Source: an uncultured Collinsella sp. (GTDB lineage Bacteria > Actinomycetota > Coriobacteriia > Coriobacteriales > Coriobacteriaceae). From it: DNA of 6,794 nt. A program made the translations under genes and the position numbers. The notes under the pieces are model-generated. The model searched no databases and was not told the DNA's origin. It saw only the letters and a list, made by a program, of their open reading frames with translations. The DNA lies in NCBI GenBank assembly GCA_958447915.1, contig CAUDCB010000106.1, forward strand, positions 1-6,794, written 5' to 3'. Below are positions 1 through 6,136 of the stretch, piece by piece; positions within the stretch are counted from its first letter, which is position 1; every line of letters starts with the position of its first letter.

Positions 1-569
1 GCAACGCTGAAATCAATCTGCTTTGCGAAGTTGCTGCCCAAGAGCGCTATATCGGCGAGGTCGGGCTCGACTTTTCCGCTCGTTTTGCCGGAAGCGAGCC
101 GCTACAAGCACAGGCATTTGACCGGCTCTGCGATGCACTCGCGCAGCACCCTCTTGCCGGGCGCGTGATATCAATTCACGCTGTTCGTTCGGCAGGAACC
201 GTACTGAACGTCCTCGAATCGCATGGACCACTCATCCCAAACTCCGACTCCCCCGTTATCATCTTCCACTGGTTTAGCGGTACTTCGGACGAACTCGCCC
301 GCGCGCGTAATGCGGGCTGTTATTTTTCCGTCAACGAACGCATGCTCGCGTCCAAACGAGGACGCGAATACGCACGACAGATTCCACTCGACCGTCTACT
401 GCTCGAGACCGATGCGCCGGCCGAGCCAAACACAGAAACAAGCGCGCAGTCGCTCATCAAATCGCTCGCAAGGACCTCGATGCGCATTGCCTCACTCAAA
501 AACTGTGACGCAAAGCGCATCGAGTCGGTAGTTTTAGCAAATGCGCACTCTGTTTTTGACCTTCGCTAA
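1..569 (+). CDS. TatD-family metal-dependent hydrolase (5' end outside window)
   Basis: The 3' part of a TatD-family (TIM-barrel amidohydrolase superfamily) gene is open in frame from base 3 to the TAA at 567-569, giving 188 residues. Family members are divalent-metal hydrolases of the cytoplasm, often described as 3'-5' DNases or deoxyribonucleases. Visible signatures, numbered from the first complete codon, are IGEVGLDF (metal-ligand Glu19), SIHAVRSA (His59), FHWFSG (His89) and LLLETDAP (Asp137). The N-terminal HxH metal site expected in this family lies before base 1. Full-length members are about 255-300 residues, so roughly a third is missing. It converges on the minus-strand operon and is separated from it by a terminator, so it is probably functionally unrelated to the sugar genes. 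The family call is firm. Which TatD paralogue it is (TatD, YcfH or YjjV type) cannot be decided here. Confidence 0.9.
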   Translation, partial: NAEINLLCEVAAQERYIGEVGLDFSARFAGSEPLQAQAFDRLCDALAQHPLAGRVISIHAVRSAGTVLNVLESHGPLIPNSDSPVIIFHWFSGTSDELARARNAGCYFSVNERMLASKRGREYARQIPLDRLLLETDAPAEPNTETSAQSLIKSLARTSMRIASLKNCDAKRIESVVLANAHSVFDLR

Positions 570-580
570 CCACTGTGGGC

Positions 581-626
581 AAAAATGCCAAGGGACATGC
601 GAATCGCACAACGCAGTCCCTATTTT
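581..626. terminator. Bidirectional intrinsic terminator between convergent genes
   Basis: The 81-bp convergent gap holds an inverted repeat. AGGGAC at 591-596 pairs with GTCCCT at 616-621, and TGCG at 598-601 pairs with CGCA at 612-615. This makes a 10-bp stem with one bulged A (597) and a 10-nt loop. On the + strand the stem is followed by TATTTT (621-626). On the minus strand it is followed, after a few bases, by a run of five T (complement of 581-585). It probably ends the TatD transcript and the long minus-strand operon together. The minus-strand T run begins about five bases after the stem, so that direction may be the weaker one. Confidence 0.75.
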
Positions 627-650
627 GGAAGGCAGTACAATTCGGCAGCA

Positions 651-2168
651 TTACACCAATTCGTGCATGAGATCACGGTTGCGTGCATACAATTCGTCAA
701 AGATATGACGACGCGACGCATATAGCTCGTGGGCAGCCATATCGGGCACGATTGTTTGTGCAACGCCAAGGACTTGGGCGAGTTCATCCCATGATGCATA
801 GGCGCCACCTGCGAGAGCTGCCATGATGGCATCACCGAAGCATGCGCCCACCGTAACCTTGGCAACCGAGACCTCGCGCCCGCATACGTCGGCGATAGCC
901 TGCATCCAAACTGGATTCTTGGTTCCACCTCCGACAAGCATAATGCGCCCAATTGGCAGTCCATGCTCTCGCTCGATAATGTCGACATGGGATGCAACGG
1001 TATACGCGACGCCTTCCAAGGCGGCGCGAACCATATGGGCTCGCGTATGCCTTCCGGTCAGGCCAAAGAAGACGCCACGTGCCTCGGGATCGTTGAGCGG
1101 AGTACGCTCCCCCGCAAAGTACGGCAGGCACAGGAGCCCATCGGCACCCGGCGCCACATCGGCGGCATCATGCGCCATGACCGAATATGCATCGGGGCCA
1201 CCGTGGCCCTCGGCCTCCACGGCGTCGCGATACAGCTCTTGGCGCAGCCACGATGTGAGTGCACCCGCCGTATTGGTCCCCGCACAGATCCCGTAAGTTC
1301 CGGGAATGATAAACGTCCCTGGCCACAGGCGGGCATCATCGACCATATGATCAGCTAGGTAGATGAAATACGCCGTGCTCCCCAACTGAACCATCATATC
1401 GCCGGGACGAAATACACCCGTCGAAATGGCCTCGGCACCAGAGTCGCCCGTTCCCACTAAGACAGGTGTCCCTGCCGCGAGCCCTGTCGCCTCAGCCGCG
1501 CGCTGCGTAATCACCCCGGCAATATCGGTAGCCGACATTACCTCCGTCATCTGGTCAGGCCGGCAGAAACGAGCACATTCCCGAGCATCAACCCTCCAAG
1601 TGTAGCGGTCGTATAGGGGAAGAAAATCCTCCGCCAAGTAACGGTCCACCGTAAAACGCCCCGTCAACTTTGCGCATAGAAACGATGATGCCGTCAGGAA
1701 CTTCGCGGCACGTTCGTGCACCTCGGGCATATTCTCCTTAAACCATAAGATCTTGGGAGCAATATCTGATGAGCAGGGATCGTGCCCGAAAAGTTCGCGT
1801 GCGCGACCTGACCCATATTCGGAAAGGAGCTCGTCAATCTGCGGCTTCGAACGTGCATCGACTCCATACAAAATCGCGGGCGCCAGCGCGTTGCACTCGG
1901 TATCGACCGGCACACAGTCGCAACCCAATGCGGAAAGGCCCACGCATCCGATCTGCGCCGCGTTAACCCCCGATCGCATCACCAGCTCGCGCGACAAGCG
2001 GCAAAAATCGCCCCACCAAACTGCCTCAGCATCATGCTGGTACCATCCATCACACGGGTTGTCCGTCTCATGTCCACAAGAGGCTTGGCAAACGATGTTG
2101 CATCGATCATCGATTAAAACGCCTTTAGAGGCGCTTGTCCCAATATCAATACCCAGATAGAGCGCCAT
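651..2168 (-). CDS. FGGY-family carbohydrate kinase (xylulokinase-like)
   Basis: A 505-residue cytoplasmic sugar kinase, the usual length for the FGGY family, which transfers the ATP gamma-phosphate to an open-chain or ketose sugar or polyol. The N-terminal domain opens with the phosphate-binding motif GIDIGTSASKG (residues 6-16). The likely catalytic base is Asp242 in GTGDSGAEA. The C-terminal domain has PYFAGERTPLND (349-360), a GLTGRHTRAHMVRAALEG segment (369-386) and the adenosine-binding loop LVGGGTKNP (411-419). The ATG at 2168 has GGGGAG at 2178-2183, nine bases upstream and overlapping the end of the BtpA-family gene; the gap between the two genes is 6 nt. It is the last gene of the operon. 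Substrate cannot be read from sequence. Xylulose, other ketoses or an autoinducer-2-like compound (LsrK is also FGGY) are possible. Pairing with a BtpA-type barrel and no isomerase argues against plain xylose catabolism. Confidence 0.92.
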   Translation of the reverse strand: MALYLGIDIGTSASKGVLIDDRCNIVCQASCGHETDNPCDGWYQHDAEAVWWGDFCRLSRELVMRSGVNAAQIGCVGLSALGCDCVPVDTECNALAPAILYGVDARSKPQIDELLSEYGSGRARELFGHDPCSSDIAPKILWFKENMPEVHERAAKFLTASSFLCAKLTGRFTVDRYLAEDFLPLYDRYTWRVDARECARFCRPDQMTEVMSATDIAGVITQRAAEATGLAAGTPVLVGTGDSGAEAISTGVFRPGDMMVQLGSTAYFIYLADHMVDDARLWPGTFIIPGTYGICAGTNTAGALTSWLRQELYRDAVEAEGHGGPDAYSVMAHDAADVAPGADGLLCLPYFAGERTPLNDPEARGVFFGLTGRHTRAHMVRAALEGVAYTVASHVDIIEREHGLPIGRIMLVGGGTKNPVWMQAIADVCGREVSVAKVTVGACFGDAIMAALAGGAYASWDELAQVLGVAQTIVPDMAAHELYASRRHIFDELYARNRDLMHELV

Positions 2169-2174
2169 AGGTGC

Positions 2175-2984
2175 CTACTCCCCTCGCGCCGTACGAGCGG
2201 CAGCCATAAAACGAACCACCCGCTCAACATCAACCGGGGCATCCAGCTTTCCGTCGCGCTTTAAGCACGTGCCGACAAACGCGCCATCGTAGTGAGCAAA
2301 TACGTCAGCCACGGTATTTTCGCGACAACCGGTGCCACATACCACGGGCACTTCGCCAACACGCTCGCGGACCTCGTCGGCAAGCTCGCCCGAAGCGCCA
2401 CGACCGGCAGCCGAACCGCCGATGACTATCGCATCCGGTAGGCAATTAAAGAGAAGTGAATCGGCAATGTCCGCGGTCGTGCGGTCGTTGAGATAAACCT
2501 CGCCCTCGCTCGTGATGAAGTGAAAAAGCTTGAGGTCGTCCAAGCGCAGCGCCGCCTTGCGACGCATGGTGTGAGCGAAATCTCGGTTAATCAGCCCGAG
2601 ATCACCGGCCCAGGCACCGCAAAAATTGCAGCGCGTGAACTGCGCGTCGACGGCAGCGCACAGCTCGATTGTGGCATCACCATCGTAAATTGCCTCAGCT
2701 CCCCAAGGAGTCGACAGATCATGGGACAGAGCCCCGATTACATAGCCCATCGATGCAAGGGTTGAGGGAGAAACATGCTGCTCATAGGGCATCGAGAGCT
2801 CATTGGTAATCAAAATGCCATCGACACCGCCCTGCTGCAACGCCTCGAGATCGCGCTTGGCGGCTTCCACGACCTGCGATACGCTTCCGCCCGGGTAATA
2901 CAGCGGATCGCCCGGCAGAGGACGCAGGTGCAGCATTCCGATAACCGGCTTTTCGTTCTTGAACATCGAAGTTAGAAACGACAT
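2175..2984 (-). CDS. BtpA/SgcQ-family TIM-barrel protein
   Basis: A 269-residue member of the BtpA/SgcQ family, predicted to be a single TIM barrel. The family name comes from a cyanobacterial protein needed for photosystem I accumulation. In heterotrophs its members (such as SgcQ) sit in sugar operons and their reaction is not established. Visible family signatures are VIGMLHLRPLPGDP (14-27), GVDGILITNE (53-62) and the C-terminal VVCGTGCRENTVADV (214-228) followed by AFVGTCLKRDGK (235-246), which resembles a phosphate-binding barrel end. Residues 119-126 hold two Cys. The ATG at 2984 is chosen because AAGGAG at 2991-2996 precedes it by 6 nt. The in-frame ATG at 2999 has no ribosome binding site, and that ribosome site would lie inside its reading frame. 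It follows the YjbQ-like gene by 33 nt and precedes the FGGY kinase by 6 nt. An aldolase or phosphosugar-processing role is only inferred from context. Confidence 0.88.
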   Translation of the reverse strand: MSFLTSMFKNEKPVIGMLHLRPLPGDPLYYPGGSVSQVVEAAKRDLEALQQGGVDGILITNELSMPYEQHVSPSTLASMGYVIGALSHDLSTPWGAEAIYDGDATIELCAAVDAQFTRCNFCGAWAGDLGLINRDFAHTMRRKAALRLDDLKLFHFITSEGEVYLNDRTTADIADSLLFNCLPDAIVIGGSAAGRGASGELADEVRERVGEVPVVCGTGCRENTVADVFAHYDGAFVGTCLKRDGKLDAPVDVERVVRFMAAARTARGE

Positions 2985-2990
2985 AACGTG

Positions 2991-2996
2991 CTCCTT
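2991..2996 (-). promoter_or_regulatory. Ribosome binding site fixing the BtpA-family start
   Basis: AAGGAG on the minus strand ends 6 nt before the ATG at 2984. It lies within codons 2-3 of the longer frame that opens at the ATG at 2999, so the shorter start is preferred. Confidence 0.8.
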
Positions 2997-3017
2997 CATA
3001 GGGTTATTGCAGGGACG

Positions 3018-3452
3018 TTACTCCCCCAGCACCTCGACGTACACTTTTCGCTTCTGCGGACCGTCAAACTCCGCAAGATAGATGTTCTGGGCACTTCCGC
3101 ACACGATGTGGCCATCTTGGACGGGAAAGAAGCAACTGTTTCCACAAATCATGCTCTTGATATGCCCACAGGAGTTGTTACCGGTGGCTCCATAGCTCGG
3201 CAGGAAGTGTGCATGCGCATAGGGGGCATCGAGTGGGGCGATGCGATCAAGCGTCTCCATAAGATCCGTCTCCACGCAGGGCAGCCCCTCGTTTACCACG
3301 ATTCCGCAGGTCGTATGCGACAAAATAATCGCCGCCAAGCCATTGGTCACCGAGCTGCGTTCGATGGCAGCGTGCACGTCCTCGGTAATATCGATGAACT
3401 GGTCCGGAGCAGTCGATAGATAGCTCAATGTCTCGAGCGTCACCATGTTCAC
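3018..3452 (-). CDS. YjbQ/UPF0047-family protein (annotated as secondary thiamine-phosphate synthase)
   Basis: A 144-residue single-domain protein matching the small YjbQ (UPF0047) family, normally about 130-145 residues. Signatures in order are SHTTCGIVVNE (45-55), NSCGHIKSMICGNS (93-106) and AQNIYLAEFDGPQKRKVYV (121-139). The conserved His46, Asn54 and His97 would line the family's proposed active site. E. coli YjbQ has a weak thiamine-phosphate synthase activity in vivo, and the family's true reaction is generally considered unsettled. The GTG start at 3452 overlaps the amidohydrolase TGA as GTGA, suggesting translational coupling. An ATG at 3446 would also serve: the AAGGGG at 3457-3462 is 4 nt from the GTG and 10 nt from the ATG, so the start is uncertain by two codons. 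No thiamine gene is nearby, so a role in the sugar-linked operon is more likely than thiamine synthesis (inference). Confidence 0.88.
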   Translation of the reverse strand: MNMVTLETLSYLSTAPDQFIDITEDVHAAIERSSVTNGLAAIILSHTTCGIVVNEGLPCVETDLMETLDRIAPLDAPYAHAHFLPSYGATGNNSCGHIKSMICGNSCFFPVQDGHIVCGSAQNIYLAEFDGPQKRKVYVEVLGE

Positions 3453-4309
3453 TCATCCCCTTCAAGAAAACGCAGGGCATTACCCCAGTAGAGCCTTTCT
3501 CGCGCATCATCGCGCATGGGCACGGTATCGAGCGCCCGCTTGAGTTTGAATGCACGGAAGCGCGGCGTATTGCTGGCGAACATCACTTGGTGCGATAGCG
3601 CGCGCTCATACCACAGCGGCCCCATATCGACCGTGAAAAGACGCTGCATCATCTCCTCGGGCGAATCGATGTAAGTGATAGAGGTGTCCGCGTAGCAGTT
3701 GGGATACTTGAGCAGCATCGCCACGGTCTCGCGCACCCAGGGCCAGCCAAAATGGGTCAAACTAAAACGCACATTTGGATGCGTTGCGATTGTGTGCTCA
3801 AATGCAAGCGGGTTACTGCGCGAGAGCTCTGCGCCCGGCTCCCAAGACATACCGGCATGGAAAACCACCGGCTTGTTATAGCGCTCGCACAGTTCGTAAA
3901 GCGGCTCGGCCACAGCATCATCGGGGGCAAAACCCTGCTTTGCAGGATGCAGGCAAAGCCCCTTTGCCCCCAACTCGGTAAAGGCGCGCTCCAATTCGTC
4001 TGCGGCACCGCTCACCTGCGGGTCTACGCTCGCAAATCCCCACAGACGATCGGGATGTGCGGCAACCAGCATGGCAATCTGGTCATTGGTGCCAAAGTGC
4101 CCTCCGCATGCCGTGGTTACATCGAGCGGCATGAGCACGCTCTTCTGCACATCGCAGACGTCCATCTCGACTTGAAGCTCATCCCAATCCATGGGGCCCA
4201 TATGCCCCATACCAAATTCTCGTGACCAAAAACCGAATCCATCAGGCTCATCACCCGGCGTACAGATCTCGCCGTAGAGCATAGGATGGACCAACATGTC
4301 GATAACCAT
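3449..4309 (-). CDS. Amidohydrolase-2 family protein with altered metal ligands
   Basis: A 286-residue protein of the amidohydrolase-related TIM-barrel family (PF04909 type, which includes ACMSD-like decarboxylases and lactone or amide hydrolases). Family-like features are the opening strand VIDMLVHPM (2-10), WGFASVDPQ (90-98), GAKGLCLHPAKQGF (114-127), VVFHAGMSWEPGA (148-160), FSLTHFGWPW (182-191) and the C-terminal YWGNALRFL (274-282). His8, His121, His151 and His186 are present. The usual first His of the DxHxH motif is Leu6, however, and the Asp of the usual GSDxP strand is Asn247 (ASNTPR), so the canonical metal site looks incomplete. The ATG at 4309 is preferred because AAGGAG at 4316-4321 lies 6 nt upstream; an in-frame ATG at 4330 lacks a site. 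It follows the second PfkB kinase by 27 nt and overlaps the YjbQ-like gene by 4 nt. Substrate unknown; hydrolase, decarboxylase and lyase roles are all possible. Confidence 0.85.
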   Translation of the reverse strand: MVIDMLVHPMLYGEICTPGDEPDGFGFWSREFGMGHMGPMDWDELQVEMDVCDVQKSVLMPLDVTTACGGHFGTNDQIAMLVAAHPDRLWGFASVDPQVSGAADELERAFTELGAKGLCLHPAKQGFAPDDAVAEPLYELCERYNKPVVFHAGMSWEPGAELSRSNPLAFEHTIATHPNVRFSLTHFGWPWVRETVAMLLKYPNCYADTSITYIDSPEEMMQRLFTVDMGPLWYERALSHQVMFASNTPRFRAFKLKRALDTVPMRDDARERLYWGNALRFLEGDE

Positions 4310-4315
4310 TTCGTA

Positions 4316-4321
4316 CTCCTT
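4316..4321 (-). promoter_or_regulatory. Ribosome binding site fixing the amidohydrolase start
   Basis: AAGGAG on the minus strand ends 6 nt before the ATG at 4309, the same spacing as for the BtpA-family gene. The alternative ATG at 4330 lies upstream of this site and has none of its own. Confidence 0.8.
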
Positions 4322-4336
4322 TCCAGGCATTTGACC

Positions 4337-5137
4337 CTAGTACGGCTCAAACGAACCGATCACTCGGGACGACAGCTCAGCGCCCGCCTTCATACACGCC
4401 GGAATATCAAGGCCATCGATCACGCCCTTGGTAAACCCGGCGATATACGAGTCGCCGGCACCCACGGTATTAACGACCTTCTCCGCCGGCACGATCCCGC
4501 ACTCATAGAAGCGCTCACCGTCATAGGCAATGCTTCCCTTCTCGCCAAGCGTGGCAACCGCAACGCGCGGCCCCAATTCCTGCGCGTGACGTACCCAGTC
4601 CCGCAGCTCCGGAGTGTCATCTTCAAACGACATAAATGCGTAGTCAACGTAGGGAAAATGATTCTCGCAGGCATATTCGGGATCCTGGCTGAACACCGAG
4701 AAGTCCATAACCACCGTCTTGCCCGCATCATGCCACTCGGGCAGGAGGTCCAAACAATTGCCAAACAGGTCGGTATGAATGATGTCATGCTCTAGGATAA
4801 ACGCCCGGTCATCTTCATTCGGACGATATGTCTCCATTACGCCATCGATTGCCTCGAGATGCACGCGATCGACGCCGTCTTTCAATGCCATGAGCATCAC
4901 CGAGGTGTCGCCATCCTCCACCCGCAGATGAGAGATATCAAACCCCTCGGCGGCCAGCGCCTCTCTCATCTTGTCTCCGTACTCGTCCTTGCCGACAACC
5001 GACACGGCGGATACCGAAACGCCCATTCGTGCAAGATGGATACCCCAGTCAATGCCATTACCAGTCGGATAGAACACGCCGATGTTTTGATAGACGTCCG
5101 CACAGCAAAAACCAGCCGCACACGCTTTAATACCCAT
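4337..5137 (-). CDS. PfkB-family sugar kinase, divergent FrlD-like paralogue
   Basis: A 266-residue cytoplasmic PfkB (ribokinase-like) kinase. The C-terminal ATP and catalytic signature NTVGAGDSYIAGF (223-235) is intact, with Asp229 as the expected base, and TLGEKGSIAYDGE (196-208) precedes it. The layout follows FrlD: a short N-terminal strand with Asp14, then YPTGNGIDWGIHLARMG (23-39), aligning with the FrlD segment YPGGNAVN plus VAVYARR-like helix. The first Gly of the GGN sugar-binding motif is Thr25 here, and the next residues differ (GID for AVN), so the substrate is probably not identical to that of its neighbour. The ATG at 5137 has GGAG at 5144-5147, 6 nt upstream; an in-frame TTG at 5149 is not used on this reasoning. 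It is preceded by a 121-nt gap with a hairpin and followed after 27 nt by the amidohydrolase. Kinase family is certain; a second Amadori product or another sugar is a guess. Confidence 0.88.
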   Translation of the reverse strand: MGIKACAAGFCCADVYQNIGVFYPTGNGIDWGIHLARMGVSVSAVSVVGKDEYGDKMREALAAEGFDISHLRVEDGDTSVMLMALKDGVDRVHLEAIDGVMETYRPNEDDRAFILEHDIIHTDLFGNCLDLLPEWHDAGKTVVMDFSVFSQDPEYACENHFPYVDYAFMSFEDDTPELRDWVRHAQELGPRVAVATLGEKGSIAYDGERFYECGIVPAEKVVNTVGAGDSYIAGFTKGVIDGLDIPACMKAGAELSSRVIGSFEPY

Positions 5138-5143
5138 GGTCTT

Positions 5144-5147
5144 CTCC
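5144..5147 (-). promoter_or_regulatory. Ribosome binding site fixing the second PfkB kinase start
   Basis: GGAG on the minus strand ends 6 nt before the ATG at 5137. It overlaps the alternative in-frame TTG at 5149, which argues for the ATG. Only 17 nt separate the start codon from the hairpin at 5155-5188. Confidence 0.7.
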
Positions 5148-5154
5148 AATGTTC

Positions 5155-5188
5155 AAAAGGGGACCCACCACATGGCGAGCCCCCTTTT
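5155..5188 (-). terminator. Hairpin with short T run inside the operon (attenuator or processing site)
   Basis: AAAAGGGG and CCCCTTTT (5155-5162 with 5181-5188) form an 8-bp stem around an 18-nt loop that can close further with CGCC/GGTG. On the minus strand the stem ends in TTTT followed by GAAC. The T run is short and belongs to the stem, so termination would be partial at best. It sits in the only wide gap of the operon, and the next start codon is 17 nt downstream. No promoter could fit between hairpin and gene, so the downstream genes must be reached by read-through. It may set the ratio between frlB-frlD and the five following genes, or protect a processed 3' end. Confidence 0.5.
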
Positions 5189-5198
5189 CGCGTTTCGC

Positions 5199-5258
5199 TT
5201 ATTGTTTTGCATCGGCTGTCCAAGGCCTCATAGCCAGACCGCCGTACGCTTTCTTAAG
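5199..5258 (-). other. In-frame open extension after the frlD amber stop
   Basis: Directly after the TAG of frlD (5259-5261) the same frame stays open for 19 codons to a TAA at 5199-5201, reading LKKAYGGLAMRPWTADAKQ. This takes up most of the 121-nt gap before the hairpin. It may be untranslated sequence, or the remains of a longer C-terminus cut by a CAG-to-TAG change. Nineteen open codons is not unusual by chance. No separate start with a ribosome binding site is seen in it. Confidence 0.3.
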
Positions 5259-6122
5259 CTATTCGACGATTGGTGCTCCGTGGCCCCAAGAACCTTCCAT
5301 GCCGCACACGGTCGAGGCAAACCCGGCAGCAAAGTCGAGCGCGCGCTCGATGGCCTCGGCGCCACCCTCACCACGCTTGGCGGAATCGAGATAGCACATC
5401 AAAAACGAGGTGAGGAACGAGTCGCCCGCCCCCATGGTGTCCTTCATGTCCGTTACCGGTTTAGCCAGCTGGCGGTAATAACGCTCGCCGTCGTAAGCGA
5501 TGCAGCCCTCGGCGCCCGCCGTAGCCGACACAAAACGCGGACCCAGATCCTTCACCCATGCCAGACGCTCGCGAATCTCGTCCTCACTCGCGGCATCCGC
5601 CGCACTAAAGAAAGCAAAATCGACATAGGGCGCAATCTGCTCGTAGTACTCGTCGGTGGAGTCGTCCGAAAAGTCAAAAGAGACCGTGACGCCCGCAGCC
5701 TTCAACTTGGGCAGCTCGCGCTCGGTGAAGCAATAGTTGCCCGAATGAACCACATCGAACTGCTTCATGTACGAAAGGTCAAAGCGATCGAGAACATAGC
5801 GCGCATCGCCACGGATACCGCCCTCGTTGGAGCCGAGGAAGACACGGTCACCGTCAACGACGGTCACGCGAGCCGCTCCGTTCTCGCCAATCATCTGCTC
5901 GCACTTGTCAAGCTCGATACCCTCATCCTCGAGGCTTGTAATGACATGCTCGGCAGCGGCGTCATTGCCAAAAATGCCCATGTATGCAGAGCGTGCGGCA
6001 CCGCATTTCTTGGCATAAACGGCGAAGTTCACCGCATTGCCGCCGGGATACATGGTGTGGATATGCTCGTAGCGATCGACGACGTTGTCGCCAAATCCGA
6101 GCGCGTTAACATTAAATGCCAT
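5259..6122 (-). CDS. frlD: Fructoselysine 6-kinase-like PfkB kinase (FrlD)
   Basis: A 287-residue PfkB-family kinase closely following E. coli FrlD, which phosphorylates fructoselysine at C6 with ATP in the cytoplasm. Shared landmarks are FGDNVVDRY (10-18), MYPGGNAVNFAVYAKKCGA (24-42), the VVHSGNY strand (124-130), FDFSDD (149-154), ATAGAEGCIAYDGE (200-213) and the catalytic signature DTMGAGDSF (228-236) with Asp234 as the expected base. The C-terminal EGSWGHGAP matches the region where E. coli FrlD ends. The ATG at 6122 has AAGGGG at 6131-6136, 8 nt upstream, and the gap to the end of frlB is 14 nt. The direct pairing with the deglycase gene supports the role. Other Amadori compounds, such as fructose-asparagine or glucoselysine relatives, remain possible substrates because the deglycase/kinase pair is shared between these pathways. 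The frame after the TAG stop stays open for 19 more codons. Confidence 0.87.
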   Translation of the reverse strand: MAFNVNALGFGDNVVDRYEHIHTMYPGGNAVNFAVYAKKCGAARSAYMGIFGNDAAAEHVITSLEDEGIELDKCEQMIGENGAARVTVVDGDRVFLGSNEGGIRGDARYVLDRFDLSYMKQFDVVHSGNYCFTERELPKLKAAGVTVSFDFSDDSTDEYYEQIAPYVDFAFFSAADAASEDEIRERLAWVKDLGPRFVSATAGAEGCIAYDGERYYRQLAKPVTDMKDTMGAGDSFLTSFLMCYLDSAKRGEGGAEAIERALDFAAGFASTVCGMEGSWGHGAPIVE

Positions 6123-6136
6123 GGCCTTTGCCCCTT

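Noticed and set aside
165..569. Treating the right part of the TatD gene as a complete 134-residue protein starting at the GTG at 165.
   Set aside because: The frame is open to the left edge and the upstream residues carry the conserved EVGLDF metal motif, so the gene is cut by the window edge.
5190..5223. Possible promoter before the second kinase (TTGGAC on the minus strand at 5218-5223).
   Set aside because: No acceptable -10 element is found 16-18 nt downstream, and any transcript would run straight into the hairpin.
5199..5231. A 10-codon leader-like ORF (MRPWTADAKQ) upstream of the hairpin, suggesting ribosome-mediated attenuation.
   Set aside because: No ribosome binding site precedes it, it has only one Trp and no run of regulatory codons, and it is simply the end of the frame that continues from frlD.
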